Shown here: positions 1-6,460 of the stretch, piece after piece | Position numbering within the stretch: the stretch's first letter is position 1 | Layout of the letters: each line of letters begins with the position of its first letter | From: an uncultured Methylobacteriaceae bacterium | GTDB lineage: Bacteria; Pseudomonadota; Alphaproteobacteria; Rhizobiales; Beijerinckiaceae | Assembly: GCA_937872715.1 (NCBI GenBank) | Contig: CALMTJ010000273.1 | Coordinates: forward strand, 1-6,488 | Direction of reading: 5' to 3' | Length of the DNA stretch: 6,488 nucleotides | Notes under the pieces: generated by a model | Told to the model about the DNA's origin: nothing | What the model saw: only the letters and a program-made list of their open reading frames with translations | Databases searched by the model: none | Made by a program: the position numbers and the translations under genes

Positions 1-2
1 GG

Positions 3-602
3 GGCAGCGCCGCCGTCCGCTTCGGCCTGGGGGCGAGCCTCTCCGCGTCCTGCTGCCTGCTGCTCGCCACGACCTTGTCCGGCTTCGCCGTCCGCATGCC
101 GACCACCCGGCCGATCGATGCGGACGGTGTCGGCGATCATGCGTCCGGGCGTCCGGAGATCGGCCTCGACCTGGCGAGCGGGCCGGTCATCGCCAATGTC
201 GAGTACCGGATCGGCGAGGCCGACGTGCCGTCCTTCCTCCGCGCGGCCTCCCGGCTCCGCCGGACGCGGCGGCGTAATGGCGCGCGCCGCTGGGCGCTCC
301 TCCAGGACGCCGCGCACCGGGAGGTGTGGATCGAGCGCTTCGAGGTGCCGACCTGGCTCGATTACCTCCGCCTCGCCGAGCACATGACGGCTGTCGACCT
401 CCAGGTTGCCGAGCGCCTGCGCGCCTTCCACCGCGGCGAGGGGCCGCCCGTGACGCGCTTCCTGCTCGCCCACGTCCCGGATGGAGGCGGAACCGAGCAG
501 CCGCGGGAGGGCATTCGGGAACGCACCGTCTACGATCCGAGCCTCGCGCCGACCGTCACGGAGGCGGCGACCACGGAGGCGCGGCCGCGCCATCGCCCGT
601 GA
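3..602 (+). CDS. MFS transporter (enterobactin-exporter-like, DUF894/MFS_3 type), C-terminal part only
   Basis: The reading frame is open to the left edge, so this is the 3' end of a longer gene whose start lies outside the window. The first ~30 residues are hydrophobic (about 3-90, with the run SASCCLLLATTLSG) and fit the last transmembrane helix. About 165 soluble residues follow. They contain GPVIANVEYRI, then REVWIERFEVPTWLDYLR, then a segment ending HRGEGPPVTRFL. This pattern is typical of the cytoplasmic tail of DUF894-type major facilitator proteins, which resembles a small alpha/beta-barrel monooxygenase fold. Family members are predicted or known drug/siderophore exporters driven by the proton gradient; the substrate here cannot be told. 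The last ~35 residues are low-complexity and probably disordered. The TTG at 75 is an internal Leu codon and not the start. The family call is fairly secure; the function is inferred. Confidence 0.8.
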   Translation, partial: GSAAVRFGLGASLSASCCLLLATTLSGFAVRMPTTRPIDADGVGDHASGRPEIGLDLASGPVIANVEYRIGEADVPSFLRAASRLRRTRRRNGARRWALLQDAAHREVWIERFEVPTWLDYLRLAEHMTAVDLQVAERLRAFHRGEGPPVTRFLLAHVPDGGGTEQPREGIRERTVYDPSLAPTVTEAATTEARPRHRP

Positions 603-641
603 GGCCGCCCGAACGCGTCGTCGAGGAAGCCGGGTCCAGCG

Positions 642-664
642 GGCCTCGTCGGCCTCGACGGGCC
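642..664 (+). terminator. candidate terminator hairpin after the MFS gene
   Basis: GGCC, a bulged T, then CGTCG (642-651) pair with CGACG-GGCC (656-664) around a four-base GCCT loop, giving nine base pairs with one bulge. It lies 40 bases after the MFS stop codon and about 100 bases before the cpdB start. No T-run follows, so if it terminates transcription it is not a classic intrinsic terminator. GC-rich DNA makes chance hairpins common. The rest of 603-765 shows no convincing -35/-10 pair, although the cpdB promoter is expected there. Confidence 0.35.
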
Positions 665-755
665 GACCGCCTCCGGTGCAAGGTGGCGGGGAGCCGGACC
701 GAGACGGTGAGAACCGCCCGGGTCTCGGATACCCTCTGCCGGATTTCGTGGCCAC

Positions 756-759
756 GGAG
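756..759 (+). promoter_or_regulatory. ribosome binding site of cpdB (GGAG)
   Basis: GGAG sits six bases before the ATG at 766. This decides the start: the open frame extends left to 481, but that extra stretch is Arg/Pro-rich shadow sequence, and the export signal begins exactly at 766. Confidence 0.7.
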
Positions 760-765
760 CATCCC

Positions 766-2706
766 ATGCCGCCCATCACCCGACGCCTCGCCCTCCAGTC
801 CGGAGCCGCCACGGCGGCCCTCGCGGCGACGGCCGCCGCGGCGGCCGACGGCGCACGGCTCAAGCTGCGCATCCTGGAGACGACCGATCTCCACGTGAAC
901 GTCTACCCGTACGACTATTATCGCGACGCGCCGGACGACACGGTCGGCCTCGCCAAGACCGCGACCCTGCTCCACGCCGCCCGAGCCGAGGCGAGGAACA
1001 CGCTCGTCTTCGACAATGGCGACCTGCTGCAGGGCTCGCCGCTCGGCGACTTCATGGCCTACCGGCACGGGCTGAAGGACGGGGACACGCATCCGCTGAT
1101 CGCGGCCATGAACACCCTGCCGTATGACGCCTCGACGCTCGGCAACCACGAGTTCAATTACGGTCTCGATTATCTCGCGACGGCCCTGTCGAAGGCGCGG
1201 TTCCCGTTCGTGTCGTGCAACCTCGAGCGGGTCGACGGCACGACCCTCCTCCAGCCCTGGACGGTGCTCGAGCGCAGCTTCACGGACGAAGCCGGTGCGC
1301 CGCAAGCCCTGCGCATCGGCGTGATCGGCTTCGTGCCGCCCCAGATCATGCAGTGGGACAAGGGCAACGTCGAGGGCAAGGTCCGCACGCTCGACATCGT
1401 CGATGCGGCCCGCAAGCACGTCCCGGCCCTTCGGGCGCGGCGCGTCGACCTCGTCGTCGCGCTTTGCCATTCCGGCATCGCGGGCGGGGAGCGCCGGGGC
1501 GGCGAGGAGAACGCGGCGCTCCACCTCGCGGCGGTGGACGGCATCGACGTGATCCTGACCGGGCACCAGCACCTGGTCTTCCCCGGGCCGAAGGATTTCG
1601 CCGGCATCGCCGGGGTCGACAACGTGAAGGGCACGCTTCACGGGAAGCCGGCCGTGATGGCCGGGTTCTGGGGCTCGCATCTCGGGGTCATCGACCTCGA
1701 CCTCGCGCGCGCGGGCGATGGCTGGACGGTCGCGGGCTTCACCTGCGAGGCGCGGCCGATCTACGACCGGGTCGACCGCAAGGTGGTCCCGAAGGTCGGC
1801 GCCGAGGCCGCCATCCTGGCGGCGGCGAAACCCGAGCACGAGGCGACGCTGCGCTACGTGCGCGAGCCGGTCGGCGCGACGTCCGTTCAGATCGAGTCCT
1901 ACTTCTCGCTCGTGACGGACGACGCCTCCGTCAAGATCGTCAACGACGCGCAGCTCTGGTACGTGGCGCCGCTCCTCAAGGGGACCCCGCACGAGGGCCT
2001 GCCGCTGCTCTCGGCGGCCGCGCCCTTCAAGTCGGGCGGTCGGGGCGGGCCCGCCTATTTCACCGACATCAAGCCCGGACCCCTCGCCATCAAGGACCTG
2101 GCGGACATCTACATCTACCCCAACACAGTGAAGGCGGTGCGGGTCACCGGGGCCGAGCTGAAGGGCTGGCTGGAGCGCTCGGCCGGCATCTTCAACCGGA
2201 TCGACCCCGCGAAGGCGGGCGAGCAGGAGCTGTTCGATCCGAAATTCCCGGCCTTCAACTTCGACGTGATCGCGGGTCTCCGTTACCGCATCGATCCGAC
2301 CGCGCCGTCGCGCTTCGACCCGGAGGGGAAGCTCCTGGACGGGGCCGCCACCCGGATCGTCGACCTCACCCATGACGGGAAGCCGGTCGGCGACGACCAG
2401 GTCTTCATCGTCGCGACCAACAATTACCGGGCGTCCGGCGGCGGCCGTTTCCCGGGCAATGACGGCTCGACGATCGTGGTCGACGCGCCCGACCTCACCC
2501 GGGACGTCATCATGCGCTACGTCGTCGAGAACAAGACCGTGTCGCCGAAGCCGGACGGGTCGTGGTCGATCAAGGTGCCGGCGGGACCCGTGGTCGCGAC
2601 CTTCCTGACGGGGCCGGCCGGGGAGGCGCACAGGCCGCCCGGCCTGGCGTTGAAACAGCTCGGAGCCGGGCCGGACGGCTTCGCCAAGTACCAGCTCGGC
2701 GGCTGA
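766..2706 (+). CDS. cpdB: 2',3'-cyclic-nucleotide 2'-phosphodiesterase/3'-nucleotidase, periplasmic
   Basis: This 646-residue protein matches the usual CpdB length (about 650). The family hydrolyses 2',3'-cyclic nucleotides to 3'-nucleotides and then to nucleoside and phosphate in the periplasm, salvaging RNA breakdown products. Residues 1-27 are an export signal with a twin-arginine-like motif (T5-R6-R7-L-A-L) and an Ala-rich core ending near A27. The metallophosphatase domain shows the di-metal ligands in order: D41-x-H43, G85-D86, GNHE at 126-129, H235 in CHSG, and GHQH with H267 and H269. The C-terminal nucleotidase domain has YPNT (Y451-N453), FNFD (497-500) and TNNYRASGGGRF (Y554). Y451 and Y554 probably stack the base, as the paired tyrosines do in E. 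coli CpdB. The Tat motif lacks the usual Phe, so Sec export is also possible. The gene converges with the nuclease gene. UshA-like 5'-nucleotidases share the fold, but the YPNT/FNFD region and length favour CpdB. Confidence 0.93.
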   Translation: MPPITRRLALQSGAATAALAATAAAAADGARLKLRILETTDLHVNVYPYDYYRDAPDDTVGLAKTATLLHAARAEARNTLVFDNGDLLQGSPLGDFMAYRHGLKDGDTHPLIAAMNTLPYDASTLGNHEFNYGLDYLATALSKARFPFVSCNLERVDGTTLLQPWTVLERSFTDEAGAPQALRIGVIGFVPPQIMQWDKGNVEGKVRTLDIVDAARKHVPALRARRVDLVVALCHSGIAGGERRGGEENAALHLAAVDGIDVILTGHQHLVFPGPKDFAGIAGVDNVKGTLHGKPAVMAGFWGSHLGVIDLDLARAGDGWTVAGFTCEARPIYDRVDRKVVPKVGAEAAILAAAKPEHEATLRYVREPVGATSVQIESYFSLVTDDASVKIVNDAQLWYVAPLLKGTPHEGLPLLSAAAPFKSGGRGGPAYFTDIKPGPLAIKDLADIYIYPNTVKAVRVTGAELKGWLERSAGIFNRIDPAKAGEQELFDPKFPAFNFDVIAGLRYRIDPTAPSRFDPEGKLLDGAATRIVDLTHDGKPVGDDQVFIVATNNYRASGGGRFPGNDGSTIVVDAPDLTRDVIMRYVVENKTVSPKPDGSWSIKVPAGPVVATFLTGPAGEAHRPPGLALKQLGAGPDGFAKYQLGG

Positions 2707-2736
2707 GGGCATCCGCCGGGAATGAGGCGGGCGCCC
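2707..2736. terminator. candidate bidirectional terminator hairpin between cpdB and the nuclease gene
   Basis: GGGC (2707-2710) pairs with GCCC (2733-2736) and CCGCC (2713-2717) with GGCGG (2726-2730), with a two-base internal mismatch and an eight-base loop. It begins directly after the cpdB stop and fills most of the 49-base gap between two convergent genes, so it could serve both strands. There is no T-run on either side, so confidence is limited. Confidence 0.4.
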
Positions 2737-2755
2737 TGCGGTCCCGGCCGGCGAC

Positions 2756-4456
2756 CTATGGTCCCGGGCGCAGCGTGATCCAGGCGGGCGCGTGGTCGCT
2801 GGCATCGGCCTCGCCGCGGACCCACCGGTCGATGCCGGCCTCGGCGAGGCGAGGCGCGAGGCTCGGGCTGACGAGGAGGTGGTCGAGCCGGAGCCCGGCA
2901 TCGCGCGCCCAGCGCTCCCGCCCGTAGTCCCAGAACGTGAACATCGGCTCTTCGGGATGGAGGCGCCGCAGCGCATCCGTCCAGCCCTGCTCCAAGAGAC
3001 GCCGGTAGGCGTCGCGCGGCTCGGGCCGGAGAAGCGCGTTCGCGGAATAGGAGCGCGTCCCGTAGATGTCCCGGTCGGTCGGGACCACGTTGTAATCTCC
3101 CGCGAGAACGGCCGGCACGCCCGCGTCGATCAGCGTCGCGGCATGCGCGAGGAGGCGTTCGAACCAGGCAAGCTTGTAGGCGAATTTAGGGCCGGGCTGC
3201 GGGTTCCCGTTAGGCAGGTAGAGGCAGCCCACGATCACGCCCCGCACGGCGGCCTCGATGTAGCGGGCCTGCTCGTCGTCTGGATCGCCGGGGAGGCTCG
3301 TCCGGGTCAGGACCGGTTCGGCGTCCCGGGCCAGGATGGCGATGCCGTTCCAGCTCCGCTGACCTCGCCACACGGCCCGGTAACCGGCGGCCTCGATCGC
3401 GCCGACCGGGAAGTCGCCCTCCTCGGCCTTGAGCTCCTGGAGGCAGGCGATGTCGGGCGCCTCCCGGGCGAGCCATGCGAGGAGGTTCGGCAGGCGCCGA
3501 CGGACGTTGTTGACGTTGAAGGTCGCGATCCGGAGCGGCCTCGCCGGAGCGGATCGCCGGCGGGTCCGCGGCTTCGCGGCCGGCGCGAGCGCCTCCAGGC
3601 GCTCCGACAGGCGGGTCAGCCCCCAGCCGGCGGCGAGATCGGCCGCCTCGCGCCATGTCGGCCTCCGGCTCTTCAGGGGCGGGAGCGGCGCGGAGGGATC
3701 CATCGTGGCGATGCGCCGGAACAGCCGCAGCTCCTCCGCCTGGCCGGGGAAGCGGCCGCCGGCGAGGAGCGCCTCCAGGGTGCCGGCCTGCCGCAGGAGG
3801 GCGGCCGCCGTCTTCGGACCGATGCCGCGCGCGCCCGGCAGCTTGTCGGACGGGTCGCCCCGGAGCGCGATGAAGTCCGGCACCTGCGCGGGATTGACGC
3901 CGTAGCGCGCGCGCACCTCGGCCGGCCCGATCCGGGCCATCTCGCCGGCCCGCACCGGATGGAGGATCGTGGTCAGTTCGGAGGCGAGCTGGAACGCGTC
4001 GCGGTCTCCGCTCGCCACGAGCGACCGCCCGCCCCGGCGCTCCTCGCGCGCCACGGCCGCGGCCAGGAAATCGTCCGCCTCGTAGCCGGCGCCCTTCGCG
4101 TTCGCGAACCCGCAGGCCGCGACGAAGGCCGGCAGCAGCCGGAGCTGGTCCAGCAGCTCGTCGTCGAAGACGCGCCCGGACTGATAGGCGGGAAAGGCCC
4201 GGCTCCGGAAGGTCGGCGCCTCGAGCGTGTCCCAGCCGACGAGCACCGCCCGCGGCCGCTCCTGCTCGTGCAGGCGCAGGAGCGTGTTCGCGAAGCCTAC
4301 GACGGCACCCCCGCCATTCCCGCCGGCCCGGCGGATCGTCTTCGGCAGGCCGTGATAGGCACGGTGCGCGAACGAATCCCCGTCCACGATCAGGACCGGG
4401 CGGTCGGCGCCGCCGCCGCCCGCATCCTGATTTCGGCCGGTCTGCGAGCGAGCCAC
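2756..4456 (-). CDS. fused 5'-3' exonuclease (FEN/PolI type) and exonuclease III/AP endonuclease
   Basis: This 566-residue protein carries two complete nuclease domains. Residues ~19-290 are a PolI-type 5' nuclease. All nine acidic metal ligands known in the Taq domain have counterparts: D25, D76, E126, D128, D129, D151, D153, D201 and D204. The arch motif FR(83-84)...Y91-x-x-GR and a helix-hairpin-helix GARGIGPKTA (208-217) are also present. A basic linker (292-307, with KPRTRRR) leads into residues 308-566, an Xth-type EEP nuclease with N314 (FNVNN), E341 (LQELK), Y413, D454-x-N456 (GDYN), D525 (RLDHLL) and D554-H555 (SDHAP). These match E. coli ExoIII N7, E34, Y109, D151, N153, D229 and D258-H259. 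The family activities are 5'-flap/5'-3' cleavage, and AP-site incision with 3'-5' digestion; a combined repair role is inferred. There is no polymerase domain. The start is GTG at 4456, with a weak TAAGG about ten bases upstream and an in-frame TAA five codons upstream. The junction has no Met, Val or usable start codon, so it is a genuine single frame. The protein should be cytoplasmic; no signal peptide is seen. Confidence 0.92.
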   Translation of the reverse strand: MARSQTGRNQDAGGGGADRPVLIVDGDSFAHRAYHGLPKTIRRAGGNGGGAVVGFANTLLRLHEQERPRAVLVGWDTLEAPTFRSRAFPAYQSGRVFDDELLDQLRLLPAFVAACGFANAKGAGYEADDFLAAAVAREERRGGRSLVASGDRDAFQLASELTTILHPVRAGEMARIGPAEVRARYGVNPAQVPDFIALRGDPSDKLPGARGIGPKTAAALLRQAGTLEALLAGGRFPGQAEELRLFRRIATMDPSAPLPPLKSRRPTWREAADLAAGWGLTRLSERLEALAPAAKPRTRRRSAPARPLRIATFNVNNVRRRLPNLLAWLAREAPDIACLQELKAEEGDFPVGAIEAAGYRAVWRGQRSWNGIAILARDAEPVLTRTSLPGDPDDEQARYIEAAVRGVIVGCLYLPNGNPQPGPKFAYKLAWFERLLAHAATLIDAGVPAVLAGDYNVVPTDRDIYGTRSYSANALLRPEPRDAYRRLLEQGWTDALRRLHPEEPMFTFWDYGRERWARDAGLRLDHLLVSPSLAPRLAEAGIDRWVRGEADASDHAPAWITLRPGP

Positions 4457-4466
4457 CAGCGACGAG

Positions 4467-4471
4467 CCTTA
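4467..4471 (-). promoter_or_regulatory. weak ribosome binding site of the fused nuclease (TAAGG)
   Basis: On the minus strand TAAGG lies about ten bases before the GTG start at 4456. Its TAA is also the in-frame stop that bounds the open frame, so the N-terminus cannot extend further. A weak site plus a GTG start suggests modest expression. Confidence 0.4.
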
Positions 4472-4520
4472 CCGCATCAGCTTCGCGGTCGAACGGGGAC
4501 GTAGCGTCTCCGGGCGTCTC

Positions 4521-5138
4521 ATGCACCCGGAAGGCGCCCGCGCCTGCCTCGTCCTGGCGCATGGCGCCGGTGCCGGGATGGACCATCCTTCGGTCGCGTC
4601 CGTGGCGTCGGGGCTGTTCGAGCGCGGGATCGCGACGTTTCGCTATCAGTTCCCGTTCACCGAGGCCGGCTCGCGCCGGCCCGATCCGCCCGCTCTCGCC
4701 CACGCGACCGTCCGGGCGGCGGTCGGCGAGGCGGCGCGCCTCCTGCCCGGGCTGCCGCTCGTCGCGGGAGGCCGCTCGTTCGGCGGCCGCATGCCGTCGC
4801 AGGCGCAGGCGCTACAAGCCCTTCCGGCCGTGCGCGGGCTGGCCTTCCTCGCCTTCCCGCTCCATCCGGCCGGACGGGCCTCGACCGACCGCGCCGCCCA
4901 TCTGCGCGACGTCGGCCTCCCGATGCTCTTCCTGCAGGGAACGGGCGACGCGCTCGCGGAAATTTCCCACCTCAGGGCCGTCGTGGCCGGCCTCGGCGCC
5001 CGGGCCGTCCTGCACGCGGTCGACGGCGCCGATCACGCGTTCCATGTGCCGGTCCCGTCCGGGCGGACCGACGCGGGGGTCCGGGCCGAGCTGCTGGACG
5101 TGTTGGCCGACTGGATCACCCGGATCGTGGAGGGCTGA
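4521..5138 (+). CDS. alpha/beta hydrolase, KANL3/Tex30 (dienelactone-hydrolase-like) type
   Basis: From the ATG at 4521 the product is 205 residues. It shows a standard alpha/beta-hydrolase order: oxyanion-side LVLAHGAGAGMDHP (10-23), nucleophile S86 in GGRSFGGRM, acid D143 in QGTGDAL, and His H172 in GADHAFHVP. The catalytic triad is therefore complete. The proteins are cytoplasmic, small and found in many proteobacteria; the natural substrate is not known, so no reaction is assigned. The ATG may not be the real N-terminus. The same frame is open back to 4431, and 4461-4520 encodes EPYRISFAVERGRSVSGRL, which looks like the first beta-strands of this family, yet no ATG, GTG, TTG or CTG occurs there; only an ATC at 4476 might serve. 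The ATG at 4521 also lacks a nearby Shine-Dalgarno. The gene is divergent from the nuclease gene with at most 64 bases between starts. Confidence 0.82.
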   Translation: MHPEGARACLVLAHGAGAGMDHPSVASVASGLFERGIATFRYQFPFTEAGSRRPDPPALAHATVRAAVGEAARLLPGLPLVAGGRSFGGRMPSQAQALQALPAVRGLAFLAFPLHPAGRASTDRAAHLRDVGLPMLFLQGTGDALAEISHLRAVVAGLGARAVLHAVDGADHAFHVPVPSGRTDAGVRAELLDVLADWITRIVEG

Positions 5139-5187
5139 GCCGGACGGCCTCAGAGCCCGTTCGGCGATTCAGACCTCATGCTGGGGT

Positions 5188-5204
5188 GGCCGCCGGAGGC
5201 GGCC
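5188..5204. terminator. perfect hairpin between convergent hydrolase and transporter genes
   Basis: GGCCGCC (5188-5194) and GGCGGCC (5198-5204) form a perfect seven-pair stem with a three-base GGA loop. It lies in the 97-base gap between the hydrolase stop (5138) and the substrate-binding protein stop (5236), about 50 bases from the first and 31 bases from the second. The symmetrical position suits a shared terminator. It is followed by CTCT on the + strand and ACCCC on the - strand, so there is no proper T-run. Confidence 0.5.
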
Positions 5205-5235
5205 CTCTAAGCCTGCCCCCGGACGAGCCCGGCCA

Positions 5236-6447
5236 TTACTTGCGGATGGCCGGGCAGGTGCTCTGCGACAGCGGCCGGAAAGCCTCGTCTCCCGGGATCG
5301 TGGCGACCGTGTCGTAATAGTCCCACTCCCCCTTCGAGTCGGCCGGCTTCTTGACCCGGAACAGGTAGAAGTCGTGCACCATGCGGCCGTCCGGGCGGAG
5401 CCGGCCGTTGCGCATGACGTCGTCGTCGACCGGCACCTCGTGCATCTTGGCCATCACGGCGCCGGCCTCGTCCGTCCCGGCGGCCGCGACAGCCTTCAGG
5501 TAGTGCCGCACGACCGAGTACACGCCGGCCTGGTTCGTGGACGGCATGGCGCCGTGCAGGCCCTTGAAGCGCTGGGAGAAGCGGCGGGCGCGCTCGTCCT
5601 GATCCCAGTAGAAGCCCTCCGTCAGGAGCATGCCCTGCGCCGCATCGAGCCCGACGCTGCGCACGTCCATCACCGTCATGAAGAAGGCCGCCAGTTGCTG
5701 CCGGCTCTGGGAGATGCCGAACTCGCGCGCCGCCTTGATGCCGTTGATCGTGTCGCCGCCCGCATTGGCGAGCGCGACGAAATCCGCGCCCGAGCCCTGC
5801 GCGGCCAGCATCTGCGAGGACAGGTCGGTCGCCGGGAAGGGATGCCGGCTCGACCCGATCACGCTGCCGCCCTTCGCGGCCGCGAGCACCTTCGCGTCCG
5901 CCTCCATCTGCGCGCCGAAGGCGTAATCGGCCGTGACGAGGTACCATTTGGTGCCGGGCTTCGTCAGCGCGTTTGTCACTCCCGCTACCTGGACATAGGT
6001 GTCCCACATCCAGTTCACGATGTGGCTCGGCATGCAGGCGTCGCCCGTCAGCCGCGCGGTGCCGCTCGGGAAGAGGCCGATCCGGTTCTTCTCCTTCAGG
6101 AGGGTCGGCAGCGCCAACTGGAGCGAGGCGTTGGCGAGGTCGGTCATCGCGTCGACGCCCTCCTGGTCGATCCAGGAGCGTGCGATGGCGAGCCCGACAT
6201 CGGGCTTGTTCTGATGGTCCGCCGAGACGATCTCGATCTTCATCCCCTTGCACTCGGCCTGGAGGCAGTCGTCGACCGCCATCTGGGCGGCGACGGTCGA
6301 GCCCTTTCCGGTGATGTCGGAATAGACGCCCGACATGTCGCTCATGACGCCGATCTTGACCTTGCCGTCGGAATATTGGGCCGCTGCCGGCCCGACCGCA
6401 CCGATGGCCAAAGCCGCCGACAACAACGTCCGCACGCGTCTTCTCAT
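5236..6447 (-). CDS. ABC transporter substrate-binding protein, branched-chain amino acid (LivK/Peripla_BP_6) class
   Basis: The 403-residue product starts with a clear Sec signal peptide: MRRRVR, a hydrophobic stretch, then GPAAA, with likely cleavage after A23. The mature protein is a type I periplasmic binding fold, beginning KVKIGVMSDMSGVYSDITG (the usual first strand and ligand loop), with VDDC and IVSADHQNKPDVG following and ANASLQLALP further on. The family captures small ligands for an ABC importer; many members bind amino acids, but others bind amides, urea or aromatic acids, so the ligand is open. Four cysteines (C61, C66, C138, C398) could form two disulfides in the periplasm. No permease or ATPase gene is visible downstream, since the next gene converges; partners may lie upstream beyond the right edge or elsewhere. 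A GTG at 6450 precedes the ATG at 6447; spacing to the ribosome site favours the ATG. Confidence 0.9.
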   Translation of the reverse strand: MRRRVRTLLSAALAIGAVGPAAAQYSDGKVKIGVMSDMSGVYSDITGKGSTVAAQMAVDDCLQAECKGMKIEIVSADHQNKPDVGLAIARSWIDQEGVDAMTDLANASLQLALPTLLKEKNRIGLFPSGTARLTGDACMPSHIVNWMWDTYVQVAGVTNALTKPGTKWYLVTADYAFGAQMEADAKVLAAAKGGSVIGSSRHPFPATDLSSQMLAAQGSGADFVALANAGGDTINGIKAAREFGISQSRQQLAAFFMTVMDVRSVGLDAAQGMLLTEGFYWDQDERARRFSQRFKGLHGAMPSTNQAGVYSVVRHYLKAVAAAGTDEAGAVMAKMHEVPVDDDVMRNGRLRPDGRMVHDFYLFRVKKPADSKGEWDYYDTVATIPGDEAFRPLSQSTCPAIRK

Positions 6448-6453
6448 CACGAT

Positions 6454-6460
6454 CTCCCTC
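6454..6460 (-). promoter_or_regulatory. ribosome binding site of the substrate-binding protein (GAGGGAG)
   Basis: On the minus strand GAGGGAG ends six bases before the ATG at 6447 but only three before the in-frame GTG at 6450. This makes the ATG the better start. The remaining leader, 6461-6488, is too short to show a promoter. Confidence 0.75.

Noticed and set aside
481..765. N-terminal extension of cpdB by 95 residues
   Set aside because: The extension overlaps the MFS gene in another frame, is Arg/Ser-rich, and would bury the export signal. ATG 766 has its own ribosome site.
556..2976. An 806-residue open frame on the - strand opposite cpdB
   Set aside because: It is antisense to well-conserved cpdB motifs, spans a gene boundary, and has no family resemblance; a composition artefact.
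2756..4456. The nuclease as a truncated DNA polymerase I
   Set aside because: The 5' nuclease domain is followed directly by a complete Xth domain. No 3'-5' proofreading or polymerase motifs are present, so it is a distinct fusion and not a polA fragment.
766..4456. cpdB and the fused nuclease as a joint nucleic-acid scavenging or defence system
   Set aside because: They are convergent, not co-transcribed, and act in different compartments. Adjacency alone does not support a shared system.
2792..4504. A 570-residue open frame on the + strand opposite the fused nuclease
   Set aside because: Its composition is Arg/Pro/Gly/Val-rich with no recognisable domain, and it mirrors the conserved nuclease codons. 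Long antisense frames are common in GC-rich DNA because stop codons are rare.
3210..4703. A 497-residue minus-strand frame overlapping both nuclease and hydrolase
   Set aside because: Shifted shadow of the nuclease frame, dominated by Arg, Gly and Ala; no domain seen.
5207..6253. A 348-residue minus-strand frame within the substrate-binding protein gene
   Set aside because: Same-strand shifted frame of a clear gene; Arg/Gly-rich and without motifs.
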